From CAZNRY01 sp964575675 (lineage in GTDB: Bacteria > Eisenbacteria > RBG-16-71-46 > CAIMUX01 > VGJL01): a stretch of DNA of 64,000 nt. This document shows positions 42,733 through 51,913 of this stretch, piece by piece. Position 1 is the first letter of the stretch. The number at the start of each line of letters is the position of its first letter. The notes beneath the pieces were generated by a model that did not search any database, had not been told where the DNA came from, and saw only the letters and a program-made list of their open reading frames with translations. The DNA lies in NCBI GenBank assembly GCA_964575675.1, contig CAZNRY010000001.1, forward strand, positions 1-64,000, written 5' to 3'. The translations under genes and the position numbers were made by a program.

Positions 42733-44352
42733 ATGCGGAATGGCGATGGCGCGGGGAGGATCCCGGGGAGAACTTTCGCCGCGCGGTTCGCGCCCCTGCT
42801 TCTGGCCCTGGTCCTGCTGGCGGTCTATCTTCTCGGACTCCATCCGGGTGTCGACGCGGGGGATTCCGCCGAGCTCCAGCTGAACGCGCCGCTCCTCGGG
42901 ATCTGTCACCCGCCCGGCTACCCGGTCGAGATCACGATCGGCAGGCTCTGGATCCTGCTGCCGTTCGGCGGGAGCATCGCCTGGCGCATGAATCTCCTCA
43001 TGGCCGTGATGGGCGTCCTCGGCTGTCTCGCGTTGTATGGAAGCGTTCGGCGGATCACCGGGCAAGTCCTGCCGGGGGCCGTCTCGGCCCTGCTCCTCGG
43101 CCTGAGCGGCGTTTACTGGAGCCACTGTCTGGTCGCGGAAGCGTACGTCTTCTACGGCGCGTTCCTCCTGATCGGACTCTACGCGGCCGTCCGCGCCTTC
43201 GACGGCGGCGGCCCTGCGTGGCTCTTGGGAGCTTCCTTGTTCGTGGGCATCGCTGTCTGGGACCGTCCTTCCGAACTCTTCGTCCTTCCTGCCTTCGGGA
43301 TCCTGGGATACCTCCTGCGCGACCGGCTCCGCCTCACCCGGAAGGGCGCGGCCGCCGCGCTCGCGCTCTTCATTCTCCCGTTCGTTTTCTCGGTCGGCTG
43401 CTACCTGGTCCGCAACCAGCCCGACCGGCTCGCCCTCCGCGACGACGCGCAGCGCGACGAGATCCTGCAGGACGTCTCCAAGGAGATCTCCCGCGGCTAC
43501 GGTCCCCATCCGACCGCGCTCGGCAAGATCGGAAAGGCCGCGGGCTACTGTCTCGGGCTCAACTGGACCACGAACCCGCGCCTCCGCTTGAGCGTTGCCG
43601 GCAGGTCGCTCGTCGATTACGCCTCGATGTTGACCGGCGCCGGCGTGTTCGGCGTTCGGTCAGGCTCGGACGAGCAGGGCCCGAGCCGCAGAAACAACAT
43701 AGGGACCTCGATCGGGCTTGCCGGCCTGATCCTAGCGGTCGCCGCGGTCAGGGCTCGGAAGAGGCACCGCGCGTGGGTCGCCTTCGGCTTGGCGCTCTTC
43801 GGGGGGAACCTCCTCTTCGTGCTCTGGCACCACTCCTGGGACAACATGACCTTCACGGTTCCCGGGGTCGCGGGTCTCGCATTTCTCGCCGGTTTGGGAT
43901 CGGTTCGGGACGCGGATGGGGGCGGCCGGCGCCTTGCGCGCGTCCGCACGGCGGTGGCCTTCGCGGCGGTTCTCTTCCTCCTGCTCGTCAACTTCACCGC
44001 CGTCGGCCGGAAGGGTGAATCGGAGCGGTCTGCGATCGCCTTCGGCCGCGAGGTCGCGTCGGCGCCGTGGCCGGGCCAGAGCGTGATCCTCTGCAGCTAT
44101 TGGCCCGCGATGACCTTCCGTTATGTCTTGTACATTGAGGGAGGACGCCGCGATGTGCAGGTCCTCTGCGCCACACCATCGAACTACATGAAGCTGATCC
44201 GGCACTTCACGGCGGAAGGACGATCGGTCTTCCTCCTGGCCGCGGAAGTGGCCGCTGCACGTCGCGAAGGGCTCGCGCGGGCGACGCAACCCGGCATCGA
44301 AAGCGTCGGATTCCTGCTCGCGAATCCGACCGCTCGAGCGCAGGGGAGATGA
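42733..44352 (+). CDS. DUF2723 family membrane protein (O-mannosyltransferase-like)
   Basis: 539 residues with about ten membrane segments. The block DAGDSAELQLNAPLLGI, then HPPGYPVEITIGRL, is the DUF2723 signature; the acidic residue in this first loop resembles the catalytic loop of GT-C protein O-mannosyltransferases. The product probably transfers sugars from a lipid carrier outside the inner membrane. Its stop overlaps the start of the TPR-containing glycosyltransferase-like gene (ATGATGG), so the two are likely partners. Confidence 0.85.
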   Translation: MRNGDGAGRIPGRTFAARFAPLLLALVLLAVYLLGLHPGVDAGDSAELQLNAPLLGICHPPGYPVEITIGRLWILLPFGGSIAWRMNLLMAVMGVLGCLALYGSVRRITGQVLPGAVSALLLGLSGVYWSHCLVAEAYVFYGAFLLIGLYAAVRAFDGGGPAWLLGASLFVGIAVWDRPSELFVLPAFGILGYLLRDRLRLTRKGAAAALALFILPFVFSVGCYLVRNQPDRLALRDDAQRDEILQDVSKEISRGYGPHPTALGKIGKAAGYCLGLNWTTNPRLRLSVAGRSLVDYASMLTGAGVFGVRSGSDEQGPSRRNNIGTSIGLAGLILAVAAVRARKRHRAWVAFGLALFGGNLLFVLWHHSWDNMTFTVPGVAGLAFLAGLGSVRDADGGGRRLARVRTAVAFAAVLFLLLVNFTAVGRKGESERSAIAFGREVASAPWPGQSVILCSYWPAMTFRYVLYIEGGRRDVQVLCATPSNYMKLIRHFTAEGRSVFLLAAEVAAARREGLARATQPGIESVGFLLANPTARAQGR

Positions 44353-46862
44353 TGGACGAGGATTCGGCGACGACGCGCGAGCCCCAGGATTCGCACGCCG
44401 GAGAGACCGCGCGGGTTGCGCCGGGAACACCCGGCGGCCTGCTCGCGTTCGCGGGGAGCGCCGTGCGCGGAAACGGCGGGTGGATCGCCCGGTGGCTTCC
44501 CTTCGCACTGCTCGGCCTTCTGTTCATCGTTCTCCTGCGGACGGCGTGGATGTCGGACGACGCGTACATCACTCTGCGCACGGTCGACAACTTCGTGCAC
44601 GGTCACGGCCTCCGGTGGAATATTGACGAGCGGGTCCAGGCCTTCACGCACCCGCTCTGGATGTTCATCGAGTCGGCTCTCTACTTTGTTACAAGGGAAG
44701 CGTTCTGCACGGTGATCTTCCTGTCGATTGCGGTCTCGATGTTCGCGGCGGGGTTGCTCGCTTTTCGCTCGCGGGCGCGTGTCGGGGCCCTCGCGCTGGG
44801 CGCTCTTGCGCTCCTCGCCTCGCGATCGTACATCGACTACTCGACATCCGGGCTCGAGAATCCGCTCACCCACTTGCTTGCGGTCGTCTTCCTCCTGAAT
44901 CTGCGCCACGAGGCCCCGGATCGGCGGCGCCTGTTCTTCCTGGGCGCGATCGCTGGGCTTGCCGCCCTCAACCGCATCGATTCGCTCCTCCTCCTCATGC
45001 CCGGACTTGCGTTTGCTTGGGGTCGATTCGGCTGGCGCAGGGGGCTGCCGGTCGTCCTCGCCGGATTCGTCCCGCTTCTGTGCTGGGAGGTCTTCAGTCT
45101 CTTCTATTACGGGTTGCCGGTTCCGAACACAGCCCTGGCCAAGCTGAACACTGGAATCGACGGAGTGAGCCTCGCGCGCCAGGGGATCCGCTACCTGGCC
45201 AACTCGCTGCGAACCGATCCGGTGACCCTGCCCGTGATCGCGGCGGGCCTGGCCGTGGCCTTCGCGGGGAGACGCCGGCGGGACGCCGCGGTCGCGATCG
45301 GAATCCTCTGTACCCTCGCCTACATCGTGAAGATCGGCGGCGACTTCATGGGCGGGCGGTTCCTGTCGGCGCCGTTTCTCGCGTCGGTCGTCCTCCTGAT
45401 GCAGGCCGAGCCGTTTCCCTTGCGGCACGGCCGGCCCGCGCTGGCCGTGATCATCCTCGGCCTCGCGATCGCGACGCCGCATCCATCGATCACAAGCGGG
45501 CCGGGTTTCGGCGTGCCGAGCACCGGAACGCTGGACGCAAGCGGAATCGCGGACGAGAGGCGGTTCTACTTCAGCATGACCGGAATGTTGAACAAAGATG
45601 CCTCATCGGAGAGGCCGGCCCGGCGATTGACCCGGACGGGACGCGAGGCCCGGCGGATGAAGTCGCCGATTCTCGTCGAGGGGATGATCGGGGTTGCGGG
45701 GTATGTCGCGGGCCCAGGCGTACACATCGTGGACTTTCACGCGCTGGCGGATCCGTTGCTCTCGAGGCTGCCGATCGTGGCGAAGGACAGGATGTACGAG
45801 GCGTTCATGATCGGAAGCACCGGCAAGAAGGGGGCGGGGCCCTGGCGGATCGGCCACTTCCTGCGCAATGTCCCGGCCGGGTACCTGGAAACCGTCTTGA
45901 CCGGCCGGAACCGGATCGAGGAGCCCGAGCTCGCCGCCTTCTACGATCGACTCGCCTTCATGACCCGGGGACCGCTCTGGAGCGGGAAGCGAATCGTCGA
46001 GATCGCCCGCACAAATCTCGGCCGCTCTGGCCGCCTGATCGACCGGACCCATCCCCCGAAATTCGATGAGATCCGGTGGGAAGAGGTCATCGCCGTGCGC
46101 CCGGACGCAGCGATTGCCTATCAGAAGCGCGCCGAGGTGAGATTCGACGCGGGGGATCCGGAGGCCGCCATGGAAGACGCCCTGCAAGTGATCCGCCTCG
46201 ATCCCCAGAACGCGGAGGCGCACATTCAGATCGGCAGGATCGAGAGGGATCGTGGCAACCTGACGGTGGCGCTCGATGCCTTCCAGAAGGCGCGAGACGG
46301 AGCGCCGGACAACGCCGCCGCCTACGCGCACCTCGGGGACACCTACATGAGGCTGGGCGACCAGGCGAAGGGGATCGAGAGCTTCAAGCAGGCTCTCCTC
46401 ATCGACCCCGAGCTTTCCCTCGCCTACGCGAACATCGCCGTCGCCTACGCGCAGACCGGCCGCTTTGCGGACGCGGCGGTGTGGATCGCGAAGGCATACG
46501 AATGCTCGCCGGAGAACCCTCTGATCTGCGAGAACCGTGGGCTGATCCAGTTGCACCTGGGCAACAAGAAGGATGGCCTCGAGATGCTCGAGAAGGCGAT
46601 CGCTCTGCAGCCCGATCTCGCCTCGTCCATTTCCGCTGCGGGGATCGCCTACGCCGACCTGGGGAACGACCGGCGCGCGCTGGAGCTCCTCGAGAGGGCC
46701 GTGACCCTCGACGCGGGCGACGCGGAGGCCGCCTACCGGCTCGGGCTGCTCCTCTTCGCGGGCGGCGAGAGGCAGCGCGCTCTCACGCTGTGGAACCGGG
46801 CGGCGGCGCTCGGCTTCGAACCGGCGCGGAAGGCCCTGGGCCCCGGAAACGACCCGCAGTAG
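44349..46862 (+). CDS. GT-C type membrane glycosyltransferase-like protein with C-terminal TPR domain
   Basis: 837 residues. Membrane helices occupy about 45-370. The first loop MSDDAYITLRTVDNFVHGHG, then ERVQAFTHPLW, resembles arabinofuranosyl-/mannosyltransferases of the GT-C superfamily, with the Asp pair at the expected catalytic place. A soluble region follows, then about seven tetratricopeptide repeats (about 585-830; for example AAYAHLGDTYMRLGDQAKGI and LAYANIAVAYAQTGRFADAA), which would bind partners in the periplasm. It is coupled to the DUF2723 gene. Its stop is five bases from the inverted-repeat element. Confidence 0.85.
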   Translation: MMDEDSATTREPQDSHAGETARVAPGTPGGLLAFAGSAVRGNGGWIARWLPFALLGLLFIVLLRTAWMSDDAYITLRTVDNFVHGHGLRWNIDERVQAFTHPLWMFIESALYFVTREAFCTVIFLSIAVSMFAAGLLAFRSRARVGALALGALALLASRSYIDYSTSGLENPLTHLLAVVFLLNLRHEAPDRRRLFFLGAIAGLAALNRIDSLLLLMPGLAFAWGRFGWRRGLPVVLAGFVPLLCWEVFSLFYYGLPVPNTALAKLNTGIDGVSLARQGIRYLANSLRTDPVTLPVIAAGLAVAFAGRRRRDAAVAIGILCTLAYIVKIGGDFMGGRFLSAPFLASVVLLMQAEPFPLRHGRPALAVIILGLAIATPHPSITSGPGFGVPSTGTLDASGIADERRFYFSMTGMLNKDASSERPARRLTRTGREARRMKSPILVEGMIGVAGYVAGPGVHIVDFHALADPLLSRLPIVAKDRMYEAFMIGSTGKKGAGPWRIGHFLRNVPAGYLETVLTGRNRIEEPELAAFYDRLAFMTRGPLWSGKRIVEIARTNLGRSGRLIDRTHPPKFDEIRWEEVIAVRPDAAIAYQKRAEVRFDAGDPEAAMEDALQVIRLDPQNAEAHIQIGRIERDRGNLTVALDAFQKARDGAPDNAAAYAHLGDTYMRLGDQAKGIESFKQALLIDPELSLAYANIAVAYAQTGRFADAAVWIAKAYECSPENPLICENRGLIQLHLGNKKDGLEMLEKAIALQPDLASSISAAGIAYADLGNDRRALELLERAVTLDAGDAEAAYRLGLLLFAGGERQRALTLWNRAAALGFEPARKALGPGNDPQ

Positions 46863-46867
46863 GCGGC

Positions 46868-47054
46868 CTAGCCCGCATTTCTCACCACGGTTCGTCGCGA
46901 AACGGCGTCAGAGGGCCGGAGATGCAAGTCGCGCGATGCGAGGACGACGCAGGCATACTCGGTGCAGTATGCCGAGGAGGCCGAGCGAGCGCGGCGCAGC
47001 AGGTGCGGCCCTATGCGCCGTTGCAGCAGAATGCTGGTGAGAAATGCGGGCTAG
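46868..47054. mobile_element. 187-bp MITE-like element with 20-bp perfect terminal inverted repeats
   Basis: The left end 46868-46887 (CTAGCCCGCATTTCTCACCA) is the exact reverse complement of 47035-47054. CTAG at both ends is palindromic and could be a 4-bp target duplication, leaving 16-bp core repeats. Inside is a perfect hairpin GGCATACT/AGTATGCC (46952-46973). There is no transposase. It fills the whole gap between two convergent genes, and its right end supplies the TAG stop of the ompA-like gene. A non-autonomous transposon derivative is the best reading. Confidence 0.7.
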
Positions 47055-48259
47055 AGCTTCACCAGCTCCACGCGGCGGTTGTTGGCCTTGCCCTCCGGCG
47101 TGTCGTTCGTGTCGATCGGCTTCCCTTCGCCCCAGCCCTTGGTCTCGAGTCGGCTCCCATCGATCTTATATGCATCCGCCAGGTAGGTCTTTACGGCGTC
47201 CGCGCGGCCCTGCGAGAGCGTGATGTTGGCCGCGTCGGCACCGTCAAGGTCGGTGTGCCCCTCGATCGATAGCCGCAGGGCGGGATTGTCGGTCAGAAGC
47301 CCGCCAATGTCGGCCAGCGTCTTGCACGACTCGGCCTTGATCTTGCTCGAGCCGGAGTCGAACAAGATCCCGTGCGTCACGATCTTCCCGGCCTCGTCGA
47401 GCTGCTCCTTGAGCGTCTTGCCCCCCTCGGCGTAGCGGAGGTTGCCGACCAGCATCGGGTTGTTCTCCTCGTCCAGCCACGGATCCATGTAGACGCCGAA
47501 AACAACCGGCTGGAATCCTTCGACAGCCGGGACGTTGGCGACCCGCTCGTTGTCGACGTAGCACTTCACGCTCGTCTTGGTGGCCATGATCCGCATCGTG
47601 TGAATCCCGGGCGCGAGTGGCTTGGTGAGTTGCTTGCTAGCGAGGTCCTTGTCCATGATCCGCAGATTGGAATTCACCTTGTCCCTGATGCCGAAGTTGC
47701 CGATGTCCCTCTTCTCCGAATTGTACCAGTGAATGTGGTACCAGTGGGCCTTTGCCTCGCCCCCCTTGACCCAGAAATCAACTTCAATCGTGTACTTGGG
47801 AGGAAGCGGACCTGCCGGGATCTTCGGGAGGATCATCCCCTTGTCCGTGCACATGATCCAGTTCCGGTCTCCCTTCTTGACGATCTCGAAGACCCCGTTG
47901 TCCAGATTCCAGCGCGAGGGGAACTCGCCCATCTCCTCGCGCGAGAGGTCGTCATAGAGGATGACCTTGTCGCCGGGTATGAAGTCGTACTTCGTGAATA
48001 GCGACATGTCCTCGGCGGTCGCCGTGCCGCCTTTCGGCCCCGCGGCGGACTGCCCCTCCTCGCCGCTCGACTCCTCGGTGGCCGGCGTCGCCTCGGACTC
48101 CTGCTCGCCGCTGCCGTCGATCTTCTCATCGACTTTCTGCTCGACCTTTTGCTTGACCTTGTCCTTGAGCTTGCCGAACTGCGCTTGCGCGGGGCTCCAG
48201 GCTGCGAGCAAGGCGATCGAAAGGGCTGCGGCGATCAATAGACCAAGGATTCTGCGCAT
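47051..48259 (-). CDS. OmpA-family outer-membrane protein with central jelly-roll-like domain
   Basis: 402 residues. A signal peptide (cut near AQA) is followed by a short coiled region (GKLKDKVKQKVEQKVDEKI), an acidic linker, and a beta-sandwich-like domain (about 95-285; LPPKYTIEVDFWVKGGE, IHTMRIMATKTSVKCYVD) similar to LamG/glucanase folds. The C-terminal OmpA domain (about 290-402) has FDSGSSKIKAES, IEGHTDLDG and NNRRVELVKL and would bind peptidoglycan. AGGAGGATCC precedes the ATG. The stop codon lies inside the inverted repeat of the adjacent element. Confidence 0.9.
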   Translation of the reverse strand: MRRILGLLIAAALSIALLAAWSPAQAQFGKLKDKVKQKVEQKVDEKIDGSGEQESEATPATEESSGEEGQSAAGPKGGTATAEDMSLFTKYDFIPGDKVILYDDLSREEMGEFPSRWNLDNGVFEIVKKGDRNWIMCTDKGMILPKIPAGPLPPKYTIEVDFWVKGGEAKAHWYHIHWYNSEKRDIGNFGIRDKVNSNLRIMDKDLASKQLTKPLAPGIHTMRIMATKTSVKCYVDNERVANVPAVEGFQPVVFGVYMDPWLDEENNPMLVGNLRYAEGGKTLKEQLDEAGKIVTHGILFDSGSSKIKAESCKTLADIGGLLTDNPALRLSIEGHTDLDGADAANITLSQGRADAVKTYLADAYKIDGSRLETKGWGEGKPIDTNDTPEGKANNRRVELVKL

Positions 48260-48361
48260 TGGATCCTCCTCGAATCACGATTCACCCCGCGCGGCGGCGA
48301 TCGACCCGGATCACCGGTCATCCTCGATCCATCGCGGTGTCGGAGACGCTCCTGGAGATGC

Positions 48362-48390
48362 ATCGTATTGAAACGGCAGGGGATCGTCAA
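48362..48390 (-). promoter_or_regulatory. Sigma70-like promoter for the ompA-like gene
   Basis: On the minus strand TTGACG (48385-48390) and TACGAT (48362-48367) are separated by exactly 17 bases. The leader would be about 95 bases. The rest of 48260-48511 has no gene. Confidence 0.5.
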
Positions 48391-48511
48391 TGACGCCTCC
48401 GCCGGGGCGAGGAATGGCCTTCGACCCCCGGGCCGTCTCTTGATCCTTGCTCAGGGAATCCGGCGCCGGTAGTCCCCCCTCGGCCTACCGAAATGGAGGG
48501 ACCGGAACAAC

Positions 48512-49159
48512 ATGGGCATCGATCGGTTGATCCGCAAGCTTCTCCCGCGCGAGGACAAGTTCCTCGTGCTCTTCGTGAAGGATGTCGAGAACTTGACGCA
48601 GGCATGTGCTTCCCTCCGCGTTCTGTTCGACGCGGTAGGGTCGGTCGAGCGCAATCGAATCGTCAAGGAGGTGGAAGAGCTCGAGCACCGCGGGGACGAG
48701 ATCACCCACGAGGTCTTCTACGAGCTGGGACGCAGCTTCATCACGCACTACGACCGGGAGGACATCGCGGGGCTTGCGAGCTCGCTCGATGACATCATGG
48801 ATCACATCGATCGCGCGGCCACGTGCATCCAGCTCTACCAGATCACGGACTTCGACGATTCCGTCCGGGACCTCGCGGAGATCATCCAGAAATCGGTGGG
48901 GGAGCTCCACCGGGCGATCCCGCTCCTGAGCGATCTCAGGTCGGCCGAGCGGATCCGCGAATCGAGCGTCCGCATCAACGCCTAAGAGAACCAGGCGGAC
49001 GGCATCTTCCATCGCGCCCTGGCGCGTCTGTTCCAGGAAGAGACGGATGCGATCAGTCTGATCAAGAAGCGCGAGCTCCTAGCGGTGCTCGAGGCGGCGA
49101 CCGATCGCTGCGAGGATGCGGCGGTACTGATCGAGAACATCCTCGTCAAGTACGCCTAG
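48512..49159 (+). pseudogene. DUF47/PhoU-like phosphate-transport accessory gene with in-frame stop
   Basis: The frame codes MGIDRLIRKLLPREDKFLVL and the full DUF47 helical domain (GDEITHEVFYELGRSF, MDHIDRAATCIQLY), but codon 158 is TAA (48983-48985). The same frame then continues without interruption to TAG at 49157-49159, giving ENQADGIFHRALARLFQEE and TDRCEDAAVLIENILVKYA, the conserved end of the family. A single change (for example TTA to TAA, restoring INALENQADG) explains it. Product without readthrough: 157 residues. DUF47 proteins regulate PiT phosphate transporters. A sequencing error is the main alternative. Confidence 0.85.
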
Positions 49160-49161
49160 CG

Positions 49162-50321
49162 ATGCTCACCTTCGTCGTCATCCTGATCGCGATCGCGCTC
49201 GTATTCGACTACATCAACGGCTTCCACGATGCGGCCAACTCGATCGCCACGATCGTGTCGACGCGCGTGCTGACCCCCGGCAAGGCGGTGGTCTGGGCGG
49301 CGTTCTTCAACTTCGTCGCAGCGTTCGGGTTCGGCGTCCACGTCGCAAAGACGATGGGCAAGGGGTTGGTCGACCTCCACGCGATCACGCCTGAGGTCAT
49401 CCTCGCCGGATTGATCGGGGCGATCCTCTGGGACCTCATCACCTGGTATCTGGGACTCCCGACGAGCAGCTCGCACGCCCTGATCGGCGGCTATGCGGGA
49501 GCCGCCGCCACGCACGCGGGGTTCGGCGCGATCATCTGGAGCGGGTGGACCCGAACCATCGCGTTCATCGTGATCGCGCCTACGATCGGCATCATCCTCG
49601 GGTTCCTGCTCATGCTGCTCTTGAGCTGGATTCTGAGACGCTCGACGCCGACGCGCGTGGACGGCCTCTTCCGAAAACTCCAGCTCGTTTCCGCCGGGCT
49701 GTACAGCCTGGGGCACGGCACGAACGACGCGCAGAAGACGATGGGGATCATCGCCGGGGTGCTCTACATTTCCGGCTACATGGAGACCTTCGCGATACCT
49801 TTCTGGGTCGTTCTGATCTGCCATGGGGCGATCGCCCTAGGCACCCTCTCGGGCGGTTGGCGGATCGTGAAGACGATGGGAATGCGGATCACGCAGCTTC
49901 GCCCGTGGACGGTTTCGCCGCGGAGACAGCCGGAGCGATCACGATCCTCGGGGCGTCATATTTGGGGATCCCGGTCTCGACGACCCACACGATCACCGGA
50001 GCGATCGTCGGCGTGGGTTCGATCAAGCGCGTCTCGGCCGTCCGGTGGGGGGTTGCGACACGGATCGTCTGGGCGTGGCTGCTCACGATTCCTATGTCGG
50101 CGGGGATCGCCGCGCTGGCGATGCTCCTGATCAAGCTCCTCCACCAAACCAGTTTGAGCAGACTTGAGAAGCTCGCCTCGCGCATCCACTCGGCCCGGCT
50201 ATTCTCCCCGGGGCGCCGGACCTCGCGGCGCGCGGGCTCGCTTCTCAGCCGAAGTCAAACTCGTCTAGCCCGCGACCTCGAGCGCGACCGGGAGTGCGCC
50301 GGATGGGGCCGCGCGCGTTAG
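49162..50321 (+). pseudogene. pit: PiT family inorganic phosphate transporter gene, frameshifted
   Basis: ATG 49162 begins MLTFVVILIAIALVFDYING and continues through GFHDAANSIATIVSTR and LYSLGHGTNDAQKTMGII, the first PiT signature and the loop motif. Near 49903-49906 one base is missing: reading CTTCGCCCG then TGG breaks the frame, while adding one G restores RPVDGFAAETAGAITILGA and GIPVSTTHTITGAIVGVG, the second PiT signature. Conserved similarity ends near 50144, and a basic 58-residue tail of unclear origin follows. Without repair the protein ends at 50130 with a scrambled C-terminus. It starts two bases after the DUF47 gene. Confidence 0.85.
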
Positions 50322-51730
50322 CGCACGTGTACGAAGCGGACCGACCGGCTCACGCCCCGCGTGCGCAGCACCGCGAGGTAGGCGCCGCTCGGAGCGCCGT
50401 TGCCGTCCCACGCCGCCTCATGCCGTCCCGCGGCTGCGACCCGATCCAAGATCGTCGCCACACGGCGTCCGTCGACCGTGAATATCCCGAGCTCGACCGG
50501 CGCGGGGGCTGGCATCGTGAAGTCCAAGCGGATGATTCCGCCGTTAGGGTTGGGGGATGCCCGCAAGGCCAGGTCGTCCGGGCCGGCCGTCTCGTCTTCC
50601 GTGCCGCTCACGGGGAAGGGGCTCACCACCTGGAACGGATCGATCACCGCGCCGCCCGGCTTGATCGTCCGGACGTCGACCGTTTCCCCCCGGACGTCCA
50701 CCTGCGTGAACTCGAGGCAGGTCTCGCGATAAACGGTCCATGGTTGCGCCGCTCCCCAACCGCTGTAGAGCGGGGCGCCCCCGCCGCCCGTGATCACGTA
50801 GTGGACCCCGTTGACCAGGCTCCGTTCGTAGGCGTGAATGTGGCCCATGAAGGCGATCTGGACGTGGAAACGTTCGAGCAGCGGACAGATATACTGGCGG
50901 ACCGTCAGGTCGCTCGAATGTCCGGTGTTCGTCGTGTAGGGGGGATTGTGAAAGGTGACAAAGATGTGGCGCACGGTCGCGTCGGCGCTGTCCGCCTTGA
51001 GCTCGTTCAGGAACCAGTCGTACTGTGGGCTCCCCGTCGAGTAGGGGGAATAGCAGTCGAGAATGTGGAAAGAGCTGTTCCCGTACCGCACGGAGTACCA
51101 TCGCTCGTTGCCGGGAAGCGCAAAGAGGGCGTACCAGTTCGCCATGACGCCCGTGTCGTGATTGCCCAGGGCGGGGAAGAGCGGCGCCCGGGAGATGATC
51201 CCCTGCTCCACGTTGAAGAAGGTCTGGTAGTCGGACGTCGATCCGGTCGCCGTCAGGTCCCCGACGTTCAAGAGCAGGCCGGGCGCCGGATTCACGAGGG
51301 CCATCTGATCGACGACGCTCTGGTGATCAGCTGTATTCGTTCGGTTGTCCCCGTAGGCGAGGAACCGGAAGGACCGGTCGAGGGCCACCGGCGTGTGGAA
51401 TACGAAATCGGCGCTCGTGTCGGCATCCGAGATCGCCCTGTAGTGGTAGAGCGTGTCGGGGAGCAGGGGACTGAGCAGGATCTCGTGCTGGTACGATGCC
51501 GCCCCCTGAGCGGTCTCGGCTCCGTACGCCGCCGACAGCCCGAAGAGCACCTTGCCCCCCTGCAAGGCGGAGGTCTGCCACCGGACCGTGATCGTCGTTT
51601 CCGTCAGTCCCTGCAGATAGGGCTGCTTGACGAAGGCGCTGCGGGCGGGATGCGTTGAGAAGAGGAGGGCAAGCAGGACGCAGCCGCACAGGGTCAGCGG
51701 CACGGCGAGGTTCGATCTGGCAGGTGCCAA
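50318..51730 (-). CDS. Secreted purple-acid-phosphatase-like protein with FlgD-like C-terminal domain
   Basis: 470 residues from TTG 51730 (GGGAG upstream). A signal peptide is clear (LTLCGCVLLALLFSTHPARS). A fibronectin-like PAP N-domain (VKQPYLQGLTETTITVRWQT) precedes the metallophosphatase domain, with LAYGDNRTN, LLNVGDLTATG, ALGNHDTG, VTFHNPPY and FMGHIHAYERS as metal motifs. The last 75 residues form a FlgD-like/T9SS-type domain (LGIFTVDGRRVATIL, APSGAYLAVLRT) ending in Arg. It is likely an extracellular phosphatase. Being next to the damaged phosphate importer may reflect a phosphate-scavenging locus. Confidence 0.88.
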   Translation of the reverse strand: MAPARSNLAVPLTLCGCVLLALLFSTHPARSAFVKQPYLQGLTETTITVRWQTSALQGGKVLFGLSAAYGAETAQGAASYQHEILLSPLLPDTLYHYRAISDADTSADFVFHTPVALDRSFRFLAYGDNRTNTADHQSVVDQMALVNPAPGLLLNVGDLTATGSTSDYQTFFNVEQGIISRAPLFPALGNHDTGVMANWYALFALPGNERWYSVRYGNSSFHILDCYSPYSTGSPQYDWFLNELKADSADATVRHIFVTFHNPPYTTNTGHSSDLTVRQYICPLLERFHVQIAFMGHIHAYERSLVNGVHYVITGGGGAPLYSGWGAAQPWTVYRETCLEFTQVDVRGETVDVRTIKPGGAVIDPFQVVSPFPVSGTEDETAGPDDLALRASPNPNGGIIRLDFTMPAPAPVELGIFTVDGRRVATILDRVAAAGRHEAAWDGNGAPSGAYLAVLRTRGVSRSVRFVHVR

Positions 51731-51913
51731 GTTTTTCTCCCTGCGGCCGCGACCCGTTTAATTCTACGCTCGAACCGCCGGAAAAGGTATCCCTTGAAGC
51801 GGGGCCCGCGATCCCGGACGATTCCAGCCATCGATGGGCCGCGAGGCCCGGCCCCGGCGATCGGAGCGCACATGGCGCCAGCCCGCCGGCCCGGGGGACC
51901 ATGAGGGGAAATC

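Noticed and set aside
46921..47066. Open frame through the inverted-repeat element
   Set aside because: It has no ribosome site of its own and crosses the terminal repeat into the antisense of the ompA-like gene; it is more likely incidental.
49895..49915. Programmed frameshift in the PiT gene
   Set aside because: No slippery heptamer or downstream pseudoknot was apparent; a missing base is simpler.
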